Below, piece after piece: positions 1 through 8,170 of a DNA stretch of 64,000 nt (position 1 is the first letter of the stretch; every line of letters starts with the position of its first letter). Position numbers and translations under genes: made by a program. The notes under the pieces are model-generated. The model saw nothing but the letters and a program-made list of their open reading frames with translations, was not told the origin of the DNA and did not search any database. Origin of the DNA: Deltaproteobacteria bacterium (GTDB lineage Bacteria > Myxococcota_A > UBA796 > UBA2385); NCBI GenBank assembly GCA_016792625.1, contig JAEUKK010000126.1, positions 124,001-188,000 on the forward strand. The letters run 5' to 3'.

Positions 1-325
1 GGCGGAACATGACGTGCGCGGAGTGGGGCGCATCGGGATAACGCTCGAGGAAAGCCTCAAAACGCCGCATTGCGGTCGTTCGAAGCCCGGCGCTGTCGGT
101 CTGCAGGTTCTCAATGATCGCGTCGTAGTTAGCGTTCACCGCCTCGCGATCCGCAGCTTCTTGGCGCGCAACCGTGGCGCGGGCCTCTGAGGCAAACTCC
201 TCGCTACGGGCCTTGAAGGTTGAGCGGGCCTCCTCAAAAGCTTTGAGCTCGGCTGGGTCTACCTCGGCGGCCAACGCGACCGCGCTGACCAGGGAGCAGA
301 GCCCGTACCCCAAAAGCACGTGCAT
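1..325 (-). CDS. TPR-type periplasmic protein, N-terminal part (runs off window)
   Basis: Only the first 108 codons are in the window. The ATG lies one base after the stop of the upstream TPR gene and is preceded by a strong GGAGGAG, so the two are almost certainly co-transcribed. The N-terminus looks like a signal peptide (MHVLLGYGLCSLVSAVALAA). It is followed by a charged, Ala/Glu-rich helical stretch and then a segment ending in FLERYPDAPHSAHVMFR, typical of YbgF/BamD-like TPR repeats. The likely role is a periplasmic scaffold; the substrate is unknown because the rest is missing. Confidence 0.7.
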   Translation of the reverse strand, partial: MHVLLGYGLCSLVSAVALAAEVDPAELKAFEEARSTFKARSEEFASEARATVARQEAADREAVNANYDAIIENLQTDSAGLRTTAMRRFEAFLERYPDAPHSAHVMFR

Positions 326-326
326 C

Positions 327-2663
327 TCACTCCTCCAGCTTGTCGCGGATCAGGCTGAAGCGGTCCTCGAGCTCTTCGAGGCGCTCGGTCCGCTCGGTCT
401 TCAGGCGGAGGCGCTCGTCCTCGACCTCCGTCCGACGGAGCCAGTAGACGTCCACGATGCCCATGTCCGCTTCCATGATCGTGTTGTAGAGCGTCCGCTC
501 GAGCTCGCTGAGCCCGGCGCGGGTGATCGCGTCGGCCAGCGCGGTCGAGCTCGACTGGGCTGAGGCGAGCTCGGTCTGCAGCCCCAGCACCTTCGCGGTG
601 TGCTCTTCGAGCTTCTCTCGAAGCAGCTTGAGCTCGACCTTCTCAGCGGCCTCAAGGGCGACCAGCGTCGAGTCGGCGCGCGCGTCCATGTCAGCGGCGC
701 GCAGCCAAAGCTCGTCGACCCGCGCGAAGGTGTTCGGCGCCTCGACCGCGGTCGCCCGGCTCCGCACCCCGCGCAGGTCGCGGTGGAGGCCGTCGAGGGT
801 GGAGGCCAAGGTCGCGCGCCCGCTGTCGGTGTCGGCGCTGCTCGCGCGGGGGATGGTCGCCATCACCGCCCGCCGGGTCGAGTCGCTGCGGAGGCGATCT
901 GCGGTCTGCCGCTCGCGGGTGAGCGCCGCGCCCAGCTCAGCGATGAGGGCCTCGGCCGCGGCGATCGCGTCGGGCGACAGCTGGTTGCGCTTGGCCTCCA
1001 GCATGCGCCGGTGCGCCTCGAGCTCGGCGCTGGCGTCGGCGATGTCCATGTCGAGGCGGAAGGCCACCTGCTGCACGGCCAGCACCTGATCTTCGTGGAT
1101 TTGGTAGCGCTCGGTGCGTGCGCTGTCGGCGCCCTGGATGGCGTCAGCCGTGCCGGTCAGGCGGGCGAGCTGCGCCCGGGCCCGGTCGACCTCTGGGCGA
1201 ACCAGCGGGTCGACCCCAGCCTCGAGCTGGGTCAGCTCGATGTCCAAGAGCTTGATGCGCAGCGCGAGTGCGTCGTCATGCACCCGCCGCAGGCCTTGGC
1301 GGCCGCGGGCGAAGGTGCCGATGGCGTCGGTGGAGGCCTGGAGCACGGTCCGGATCTCCCGGGCCATCGCGTCGCTCAGCTCAAGGTCGGCGGACTGCCC
1401 ATTCAGCGCGCGAGCTGCGGTGATCGCGCGATCCAGGCTCTTGTTCGCGCGGAGCATCTGCACCGCGTAGTCGGGCAGCGGCAGGTCCTGCTTGTCGATG
1501 GCGTCGGTCTTCACCATGCGGTCGAAGAAGATCGCGGGCTGCTCGCGGCTCTGCTCGAGCTCGCCGGCGAGGCGCTCGATCGGCTGGTAGGCGTCGACCA
1601 CACCTTCGTAGGTGGTCAGCGCGCGCTCGAACTGCTCGGCCTTCCGATGCAGGTGGCCCTGGTAGAGCCGCATGGTCATCGCGTAGGCGTGGTCGGGGAA
1701 GGCGACGAGGAAAATCTCGACGCTGTCGAGCGCGTCGGCCCACGCCTCTTGTTTGATGAAGGTCCAGACGAGCTCGTAGAGCTGGTCGGCGAAGTAGGGC
1801 GAGTTCGACGGCACCCGCTGGTAGGCGGCGACAGCATCGGCGTAGCCGCCAATCTCGTAGTGCACACGCCCGATCGCGAGGTCGGTGAGCTCGGCGACCT
1901 CGGCGCTCGGCTTGCCCTGGCGGGCGCGCTCGAACTCGGCGAGCGCGTCCTTGTACTGCCCTTCGCGGGCGAGCACGGTGCCGAGGAAGTAGCGAGCCCG
2001 GGCGTAGTAGCTGCTCTCTGGGCTCAGCTCGGTGAACATCGCCTTGGCGCGGGCGAACTCACCCTGGCGGTAAAAGCTCTTCGCGACCGTGTACCGCACC
2101 GCGTCGGTGGGGGGCACCTTGCCCGAGAGGATCCAGGTGCGGTAGACTTCATAGAACTTCTCGTTATCGCCGAGGATGCCGTACACTTCGAGGGTTCGGC
2201 GCACCGCATCAGGGAAGAAGGGGTGCCGGTTCCCGCGGGCGATGATGCGCTGATAGCCGTCCAGCGCGGTGTTCCAGTTCTCGAGCTCAAAGACGCACTC
2301 AGCCAGGTACCACTCGCTGTCGAGGGCCAGCGCCTCAGTGGTCAGCGACTCGGACTCGACCAGCGTGTAGAAGGTGAGCGCGGCCCGGTCATAGTCGCCG
2401 ATAAGATAGGCGTAGACGCCCTCTTCGTAGCGCGCCAAGGCCTCTTCGGCGCCGATCAGCCCGCGCCGCTGGCCGTACTCACGCTGCAGCTTGTCGATGC
2501 GGGCGCTGGTGACCTGGGCGTCGTCCTCGGCGAGCCGCATGCGCGCGACCATGGACGAGTCGGCGGCCGCCGCGTCCCCCACGCCGACGAGGAGCGCCAC
2601 GGCCGCGGCGAGCGGGCCGGTCCATCGGCGAAGTTGACCCCAAAAGCGCCCGTTCACCGGCAT
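327..2663 (-). CDS. Large periplasmic TPR/coiled-coil protein
   Basis: A 778-residue protein with an N-terminal signal peptide (hydrophobic stretch about residues 15-34 ending AAAAD). Residues about 60-400 form repeated helical pairs of TPR type (motifs such as YLIGDYDRAALTFYTLVE and YKDALAEFERAR). The second half is Arg/Glu/Ala-rich and heptad-like, suggesting long coiled coils. No catalytic motif is visible. It sits 25 bp downstream of a secreted protein gene and 1 bp upstream of another TPR gene, so the three form one transcription unit. Myxobacteria carry comparable TPR proteins in envelope-spanning motility clusters; a similar scaffold role here is only inference. Confidence 0.75.
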   Translation of the reverse strand: MPVNGRFWGQLRRWTGPLAAAVALLVGVGDAAAADSSMVARMRLAEDDAQVTSARIDKLQREYGQRRGLIGAEEALARYEEGVYAYLIGDYDRAALTFYTLVESESLTTEALALDSEWYLAECVFELENWNTALDGYQRIIARGNRHPFFPDAVRRTLEVYGILGDNEKFYEVYRTWILSGKVPPTDAVRYTVAKSFYRQGEFARAKAMFTELSPESSYYARARYFLGTVLAREGQYKDALAEFERARQGKPSAEVAELTDLAIGRVHYEIGGYADAVAAYQRVPSNSPYFADQLYELVWTFIKQEAWADALDSVEIFLVAFPDHAYAMTMRLYQGHLHRKAEQFERALTTYEGVVDAYQPIERLAGELEQSREQPAIFFDRMVKTDAIDKQDLPLPDYAVQMLRANKSLDRAITAARALNGQSADLELSDAMAREIRTVLQASTDAIGTFARGRQGLRRVHDDALALRIKLLDIELTQLEAGVDPLVRPEVDRARAQLARLTGTADAIQGADSARTERYQIHEDQVLAVQQVAFRLDMDIADASAELEAHRRMLEAKRNQLSPDAIAAAEALIAELGAALTRERQTADRLRSDSTRRAVMATIPRASSADTDSGRATLASTLDGLHRDLRGVRSRATAVEAPNTFARVDELWLRAADMDARADSTLVALEAAEKVELKLLREKLEEHTAKVLGLQTELASAQSSSTALADAITRAGLSELERTLYNTIMEADMGIVDVYWLRRTEVEDERLRLKTERTERLEELEDRFSLIRDKLEE

Positions 2664-2688
2664 CTCCCCGCCTCCTCGTGGCGTCGGC

Positions 2689-3381
2689 TCACTGCGCCGC
2701 GCCGGCGTCGGTGGTCCGCACGCAGCGCGTCTGGAAGACCACCTCGGGGCGCTCGACGAAGCTGCGACCGATGCCCTTGCGCTCGTTCGTGGTCACGCGG
2801 ACCGTGCAGGTCTTGCCCTCTTCGGCGGCGAAAGCGGTGCTGGCCTGGACGTTGACCGTGTAGTCCTGCACGTAGCTGAACACGCCCAGGCCGTTGCCCC
2901 GGAGGCGCAGGTTGACGGTCAGGGTGTGATTGCCCGGCGGCAGGCCGCCCTCGAAGACCTTGAAGTCCGGCATGGCGTTCAGCGCGCCGCTCGCGTCGGC
3001 CTTGGAGAACTTGCCCTGGCCGTCGAGGTAGTACGCGATCGACTCGACGGTGTAGGCGCGCCCGAGGCGGTTCTCGTGCCAAATGGTCGCCCGCGCACCC
3101 GAGGTCGAGCCCTGCACCACGATCTCTTTGAGGAGCTGGAGCGTCGCCTTCGAGCGGAAGACCTGCTCTTTGAGGGCGTGCACATCCTCTTCGATGGTGA
3201 GGAGCTGCCGGTTGAACTCGGCGCTGCGCGCAGGGTCCTCGGCCGCGGTCTCGCTTGCGGTGGGCGCCGGAGCTGCCGACGGAGCGGGCGTGGCGGGCGT
3301 CTCTTGGGCCGAGGCCGAGCTGGCGACCAGCCACAGCAAGGAGACGAGGGCGATCACAGGGCTACGCTGCTTGCAGTTCAT
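2689..3381 (-). CDS. Secreted protein of a conserved myxobacterial family (often labelled dihydrolipoamide acetyltransferase)
   Basis: A 230-residue protein. I chose the ATG at 3381 because it gives a clean signal peptide (MNCKQRSPVIALVSLLWLVA, then SSASAQ); upstream codons are Arg-rich and unlikely. After a Pro/Ala/Thr linker come a short coiled coil (about residues 55-85) and a beta-rich domain with the phrases YYLDGQGKF, PPGNHTLTVNL and RGNGLGVFSYV. As I recall, related myxobacterial proteins are commonly misnamed dihydrolipoamide acetyltransferase; no lipoyl or acyltransferase motif is visible. It precedes two TPR genes and probably acts with them in the envelope. Confidence 0.65.
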   Translation of the reverse strand: MNCKQRSPVIALVSLLWLVASSASAQETPATPAPSAAPAPTASETAAEDPARSAEFNRQLLTIEEDVHALKEQVFRSKATLQLLKEIVVQGSTSGARATIWHENRLGRAYTVESIAYYLDGQGKFSKADASGALNAMPDFKVFEGGLPPGNHTLTVNLRLRGNGLGVFSYVQDYTVNVQASTAFAAEEGKTCTVRVTTNERKGIGRSFVERPEVVFQTRCVRTTDAGAAQ

Positions 3382-3697
3382 CGTCCCGACTCCGATCCGG
3401 TGCGCGCGGGGCCTGGCGCCCGAGAGCTGCTGCGGGCGCTCCAGGTCGGAGGCGCACAGCGCCGGCCGCTGGGTGTGGCGCACCGCGCGCCAGTCTCGCA
3501 CCCCATCGGCCTTGCGGCCACCCCACGGCGCGCCGACGGGACCCTTGAGGGCCGCGGGGACGCTATCGGGGGTCGCCGAGCGAAATTGCGTGAAAGAGAG
3601 GTCCGACAGTGGCTGCCCACGTCGGGGCGGCGAGCCTACTCCGCCCGCGGCAAACCGGCAGGTATCACCGCAGGGCCGCAGGGTTGTTCAACCTTCG
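3382..3697 (-). other. Intergenic region upstream of the secreted protein/TPR operon
   Basis: No credible gene is visible. A 12-base perfect dyad (GGTTGTTCAACC, 3682-3693) lies directly after the dacB stop and could help end its transcript or bind a regulator. The rest probably holds the promoter of the 2689-3381 operon, but no clear -35/-10 pair stands out. Confidence 0.4.
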
Positions 3698-5224
3698 TCA
3701 GCGCTGCAGCGGCGGCGCGCCGAGCCCCTTCATGATGGTCTGGGCGACCTGGTCCTGGATGCTCCGAGCGGCGCGCCCCTTCTCGACATCATTGGCCAGC
3801 ACGGTAAAGACGTACATGTCGCCGTCGCTTCCGCGGACGTAGCCGGTCACGCAGTTGACGCTGTTGAGGCTGCCGGTCTTGCCGCGGACCAATCCGTCAC
3901 CAGCGTCATCAAAACGCCGCCGCAGCGTGCCATCCACCCCCGCGACCGAGAGGCTCGCGAGGAATTCTGGGCCCACCCGTGGGTCGTTGACCATGTCGAG
4001 CAGCACCGCGTTGATCTGCGCGGGGGTGAAGCGGGTGTCGCGGGCGAGGCCGCTCCCGTTAATCATGGTGTAGGTGCCGACGGGCACACCAATCTGGGCA
4101 AGGTACTCGCTGACCGCGCCGACCCCTTTGGAGGTCGTCCCCGGCAAGCCCTTGATCTCGGCGCCGAGCGCCTTGAGGATCTGCTCGGCCATCAGGTTGG
4201 AGCTGTACTTATTGGTGTGGTTGGCGATCTCGTGCAGCGGAGGGCTCGCCATGTCGATCAAGAGCTTCGCGTCCTTCGGACCGGTGCCGGGGCGCGGGGT
4301 CTCCCCCACCTTCACCCGGCCGGTGAACTTCATCCGCTCGTCGCGGAACACCTTCTCGACCGCCGAGATGGTGAAAGCGAGCGGGTTCCCGACCGCGCGG
4401 TAGTGAACCTCAGGGTCCGAGCCGAGCGGAACGTCGCCTTTGAGCTTGAAGGTCACGGTGAAGTCTTTGGGGTCGACCTCACGCTCCAGCTCGAGCCAGG
4501 GGCGCCGGCCCTTGGCCACCGTCTTGGCCTCACTCTCGATGATCAGGTGCTTGGGCGCCTCGACCTCGAAGCTCACCCGGGCCGGGCTGTCGACCTCGAA
4601 CCCGGGCTCAACGACGATCCCGGCGGTGTTGTTGGCGAGGGTCAGCGCGCCGATCGGCGCGAAGTACGAGGGCCCCGACGCGATGTCGGTGCGCTTGTCC
4701 CAGCCGGTGATCAGGTGCTCGCGGTCGAAGTAGCCGTCGTCAAAAATGAGATCGCCCTTGATCTCGGTGATGCCCTTCCGGCGCAGGTCGTGGACGATCT
4801 TCCACGCCTTCTCGATGACGAAGGTGGGGTCACCGCCGCCCTTGATGTAGAGGTTGCCCTCTAGCACGCCATCTTTGGTGATCTCACCGTCGTGCATGAC
4901 CCAGGTGTGGAAGCGCCAGCCCGCGCCCAGGCGCTTGAGGCCCGCGGCCGTTGTCACCACCTTGGTGACCGAGGCGGGGGCGAGCAGCTCGTCGGCGTCC
5001 CAGCTCCACACCTCGTCGCCGGTGCGCGCGTTCACGACCTGAATGGCGTAGTTGGCGTACTTAAAGTCGGCGTCTTCGGTGATCGGGCGAAATGCCTCAC
5101 CTTTCGCGTAGCTGCGCGCGCTCCCGGCGCGGCTGGTGTCGTCGGCCCTGGCCGGTGCCACGCCGAGCGAGAACGCCAGCGTAAGGGCCAACAAGCGGGC
5201 GGAGGGACAGGGAGGCAAGCGCAT
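3698..5224 (-). CDS. dacB: D-alanyl-D-alanine carboxypeptidase/endopeptidase, peptidase S13 (PBP4 type)
   Basis: A 508-residue periplasmic peptidoglycan hydrolase that trims D-Ala or cuts peptide cross-links. The three penicillin-binding motifs are intact: SVTK with nucleophile Ser85, SSN at 341-343, and KTG at 449-451 in LVRGKTGSLNS. The GSGLARD loop (390-396) is typical of S13. The ATG at 5224 gives a signal peptide (LLALTLAFSLGVAPARA). The large insert between SxxK and SxN, about 250 residues, is normal for PBP4. A TATGCT -10-like box lies about 160 bp upstream on the same strand. It is divergent from sppA and followed by a 316-bp gap, so it is probably monocistronic. Confidence 0.93.
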   Translation of the reverse strand: MRLPPCPSARLLALTLAFSLGVAPARADDTSRAGSARSYAKGEAFRPITEDADFKYANYAIQVVNARTGDEVWSWDADELLAPASVTKVVTTAAGLKRLGAGWRFHTWVMHDGEITKDGVLEGNLYIKGGGDPTFVIEKAWKIVHDLRRKGITEIKGDLIFDDGYFDREHLITGWDKRTDIASGPSYFAPIGALTLANNTAGIVVEPGFEVDSPARVSFEVEAPKHLIIESEAKTVAKGRRPWLELEREVDPKDFTVTFKLKGDVPLGSDPEVHYRAVGNPLAFTISAVEKVFRDERMKFTGRVKVGETPRPGTGPKDAKLLIDMASPPLHEIANHTNKYSSNLMAEQILKALGAEIKGLPGTTSKGVGAVSEYLAQIGVPVGTYTMINGSGLARDTRFTPAQINAVLLDMVNDPRVGPEFLASLSVAGVDGTLRRRFDDAGDGLVRGKTGSLNSVNCVTGYVRGSDGDMYVFTVLANDVEKGRAARSIQDQVAQTIMKGLGAPPLQR

Positions 5225-5383
5225 GGGACGCCCAGGTGCGGTGTCGGGAGCGGGGCGCGGTCGGTCCGCTCGGCCCGGAGACCGTCGGCTGCGCCCTGGT
5301 ACAGAGAGGGACGGCGGGGTGGAACTCGGCAGGGTGGTGCGGCGGCGGGGCGGCGCCCGCGCCATGACCGCTGCCGAGCCGGC

Positions 5384-5392
5384 CAAGCATAG
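5384..5392 (-). promoter_or_regulatory. Candidate -10 box for dacB (CGCTATGCT)
   Basis: On the minus strand the sequence reads CGCTATGCT, the same form as boxes before several other genes in this window (for example 34394-34402). No good -35 is visible. Confidence 0.35.
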
Positions 5393-5491
5393 CGTGCGGC
5401 GTCAAGAGCGGCCCGCGACCGAATCTCAGCCGAAGACGCTGCGCCGCGCGCGAACGGCCCGCGTACATCCGCGGAGTGCGTGGCTGCAGGG

Positions 5492-5500
5492 TGTTATGGT
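5492..5500 (+). promoter_or_regulatory. Candidate -10 box for sppA (TGTTATGGT)
   Basis: Extended -10-like element 79 bp before the chosen sppA start. It supports the start at 5579 over the GTG or ATG codons that would lie within or upstream of the promoter. Confidence 0.35.
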
Positions 5501-5578
5501 CCGCCCCCCGCTGCCTGCGGCGACGACGCCGCCTCGCCATCGCCGAGCGCTCCGCGCTCTTCACCGCCGGTCCCCGCC

Positions 5579-8170
5579 ATGCCACGCTCCCGCTCGCCCC
5601 TCGCACTCCGCATGGGGGGCCAGCCCTCGGCCCCGCGGCGCCTCGGCTCCGTCGCGTGTGCTCCGCTCGCCATCTTCGGCGTCGCCGTCGGCATCTCCAT
5701 GGTCCCGCTCCGCGCTGCGGCGCAGCAGCGCGCGGCGGCGCAGTCGGGCAAGGTCGCGCTCGACGCGGCCACAGCGATCCGGCCGGCCCTCCCCGCCTAC
5801 AGCCTCGCGGGGGATGATGGCGCAGGCGCTGTTTTCACCAACCCCGCCAACCTCGGCCTCGACCCCGACCCGAGCTACCACATGCAGCTGCGCCGCGGTT
5901 TTGGCGCGCAGAGCGACATGGGCTTCGCGGGGGCCTTCAACCTCGGCGTGCTCGGCACCGGCGTGACCTGGTGGAGCCCGGCCGAAGGTTACGGCGCGTG
6001 GACCTTGTCCGAGTCGCTGGGCTTGAACCTCGGTCGCGGCGTCGCTTTCGGCGGTCGGCTCAACTGGGTGCTGCCCGAGGCGGCCGGGGATCGGTTCCTC
6101 ACTGGCGACCTCGGCCTCACCTGGCGTCCCACCCCGTGGTTCGGCGCCGCGGTGACCGAGGGCAACGTCGGCGGCGCTGCGCGGCTGGCCGGCGTGCCCG
6201 CGGTGCTCGGCCTGGGCCTCACCGGTCGCCCCCTCGAGGACCGCCTGCTGGTCAGCTTGGACGTCAAGATCCCCCACGATCTGCGCGAGGTCGACCCCGC
6301 AGTGCAGGCCCCCACCACGGTCGGGGCCGCGCTGCGGGCCCGCGTCGCCGACGGGGTCGTGCTCCGGGCCAGCGCCGACTCGGTGGGGGCCGTCGGCTTG
6401 GGCGTTGAGCTTGGCTACGGCGGCGCAGGCTACGGCCTCTTCGGCAGCGCGCCGCTCGGTGAAGACGCCGCGGGGCCGGCGATGGCGGCCTACTTGCACG
6501 CCCAGCGCGGCGACGGCGATATTCGCGGTCAACGGCCGAAGATCGCGGGTGTCACCATCGACGGCGACGTGCCGTACCGGGCCCCCGCCGGCTTCTTCGC
6601 CCGCGACCAAGAGACCTACCTGCACCTACTCGAGCGCCTGGGCGCCGCCGGTCGCGACAGCTCGGTGGCCGGTGTGCTGCTCGATTTGGAGTCGGCGAAC
6701 CTCGATCTGGCCCAGGTTGAGGAGCTTCGGCGGGTCGTCGCGTCGCTTCGAAACAAGGGCAAGAAGGTCGTCGTCTGGCTGGGTGGTTCTCCGGGGAACG
6801 CGACCTACTTGCTCGCCGCGGGCGCAGACAAGGTCTTCATGCATCCGGCCGGCGAGCTCGAGCTCATCGGCCTGTCGGCTGAGCTTCAGTACTTCCGCGG
6901 CGCGCTCGACTTGGTGGGGATCGAGCCCACGGTGGCCAAACGAAGCACCTACAAGTCCGCCCCCGAGGCCTTCACCAACACCGAGGGCTCAGAGGGCTCG
7001 CGTGAGCAGATGAACGCGCTGCTCAATGATCTGAGCGGCATTTGGGCCGAGGGCATCGCCTCGGGCCGCGGCCGCGAGGCGACCGATGTGTGGGCCCTGG
7101 TCGACGGCGGGCCCTACAGCGCCCGCGAAGCCGAAGGGCGCGGCTTGGTCGACGGCCTGATGTACCCCGACGAGCTCGAAGCCAAGCTTGAAGAGATCTT
7201 TGAGGGTGAGCCGCACCTCGTCGCTGACTTCGCCCTCGACAGCGGGGTCAACGGCTGGCGCGCACAGAACGAGATCGCGGTGATCTACGTGACCGGCGCC
7301 ATCACCGGCGGTGAGTCTGCGGGCCCCGGGTTCTTCGGCGGCGGGTTCTCGACGGGGAGCGAGACCGTCGTGCGCCAGCTCGAGGCCGCCAAAGAAGATG
7401 ACGCCGTCAAGGCGGTCGTTCTGCGCATCGACAGCCCCGGCGGTAGCGCGTTTGCCAGCGAGGAGATCTGGCGGGCGGTCGAGCGCCTCAAAAAAGAGGA
7501 CAAGGCCGTCATCGTCAGCATGGGGAGCGTCGCCGCCTCGGGCGGGTACTACGTGGCGGCCAACGCCGACGCGATCTACGCCAACAGCTCCACGATCACC
7601 GGCAGCATCGGGGTCTACTTTGGGCCCTTGTTGAGCTTGGAGGGCCTCTACGACAAGGTGGGCATCCACAGCGAGCTGTATACGCGCGGTCGCCACGCGG
7701 GCATGTACTCCAACTCCAAAGCGCCCGATCCCGGCGAGTTTGCGGCCATTGATCGCATGGTGGGTGAGACCTACGCCCAGTTTAAGAAGCGGGTCGAGGT
7801 CGGCCGCAAGCTGAGCGTCGAGCAGGTGGAGGAGGTCGCCCGCGGCCGCGTCTGGAGCGGCGCTGCGGCCAAGCGCAACGGCTTGGTCGATGAGCTCGGC
7901 GGCTTCGAGCAGGCCATCGCCCGGGCCCGCGCCGAGGCCGGCATCGCCGAACGCCAATCGGTGAGCTTGGTGACCTATGGCGACCGCTTGGGGCCCAACC
8001 GCGAGGCGATGAAGCGCGGCGTGCGCAGCGTTGTGGACCTCGTCGGCTTCGCGCCGGCGCCCCGCCCCTCGGTCCCGACCTTCGCCGAGCTCGCCCGGCT
8101 CGAGGACGCGCTGCGCCTGCGCGGCGATCATGTCTGGGCGATGATGCCGGCCGACATCGAGATCAAGTGA
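5579..8170 (+). CDS. sppA: SppA-type signal peptide peptidase (S49) with a large N-terminal beta-rich domain
   Basis: An 863-residue protein. The C-terminal ~560 residues are a 67K-type SppA with two S49 domains: general-base Lys459 in TYKSAPEAF and nucleophile Ser654 in VAASGGYYVAAN, 195 residues apart, matching the E. coli Lys209/Ser409 pair. The motif STITGSIGVYF follows. In front lies an unusual ~290-residue Gly-rich region after a signal peptide ending LRAAAQQ. It opens with SLAGDDGAGAVFTNPANLG, a phrase typical of PorV/FadL-like outer-membrane barrels, and continues with alternating strands. The ATG at 5579 is favoured; 5612 is an alternative. The stop overlaps the next GTG by four bases. 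Confidence 0.88.
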   Translation: MPRSRSPLALRMGGQPSAPRRLGSVACAPLAIFGVAVGISMVPLRAAAQQRAAAQSGKVALDAATAIRPALPAYSLAGDDGAGAVFTNPANLGLDPDPSYHMQLRRGFGAQSDMGFAGAFNLGVLGTGVTWWSPAEGYGAWTLSESLGLNLGRGVAFGGRLNWVLPEAAGDRFLTGDLGLTWRPTPWFGAAVTEGNVGGAARLAGVPAVLGLGLTGRPLEDRLLVSLDVKIPHDLREVDPAVQAPTTVGAALRARVADGVVLRASADSVGAVGLGVELGYGGAGYGLFGSAPLGEDAAGPAMAAYLHAQRGDGDIRGQRPKIAGVTIDGDVPYRAPAGFFARDQETYLHLLERLGAAGRDSSVAGVLLDLESANLDLAQVEELRRVVASLRNKGKKVVVWLGGSPGNATYLLAAGADKVFMHPAGELELIGLSAELQYFRGALDLVGIEPTVAKRSTYKSAPEAFTNTEGSEGSREQMNALLNDLSGIWAEGIASGRGREATDVWALVDGGPYSAREAEGRGLVDGLMYPDELEAKLEEIFEGEPHLVADFALDSGVNGWRAQNEIAVIYVTGAITGGESAGPGFFGGGFSTGSETVVRQLEAAKEDDAVKAVVLRIDSPGGSAFASEEIWRAVERLKKEDKAVIVSMGSVAASGGYYVAANADAIYANSSTITGSIGVYFGPLLSLEGLYDKVGIHSELYTRGRHAGMYSNSKAPDPGEFAAIDRMVGETYAQFKKRVEVGRKLSVEQVEEVARGRVWSGAAAKRNGLVDELGGFEQAIARARAEAGIAERQSVSLVTYGDRLGPNREAMKRGVRSVVDLVGFAPAPRPSVPTFAELARLEDALRLRGDHVWAMMPADIEIK

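Larger units (their letters stand above)
5225..5578. other. Divergent intergenic region between dacB and sppA
   Basis: A 354-bp G+C-rich spacer with no convincing gene. It carries two back-to-back -10-like boxes, one facing dacB (5384-5392) and one facing sppA (5492-5500), about 100 bp apart. Reading frames through it are Arg/Pro-rich and look like G+C artefacts. Confidence 0.45.

Noticed and set aside
600..2855. 751-codon plus-strand frame opposite the TPR gene
   Set aside because: Antisense to a well-formed signal-peptide/TPR protein; no ribosome site, no domain-like sequence.
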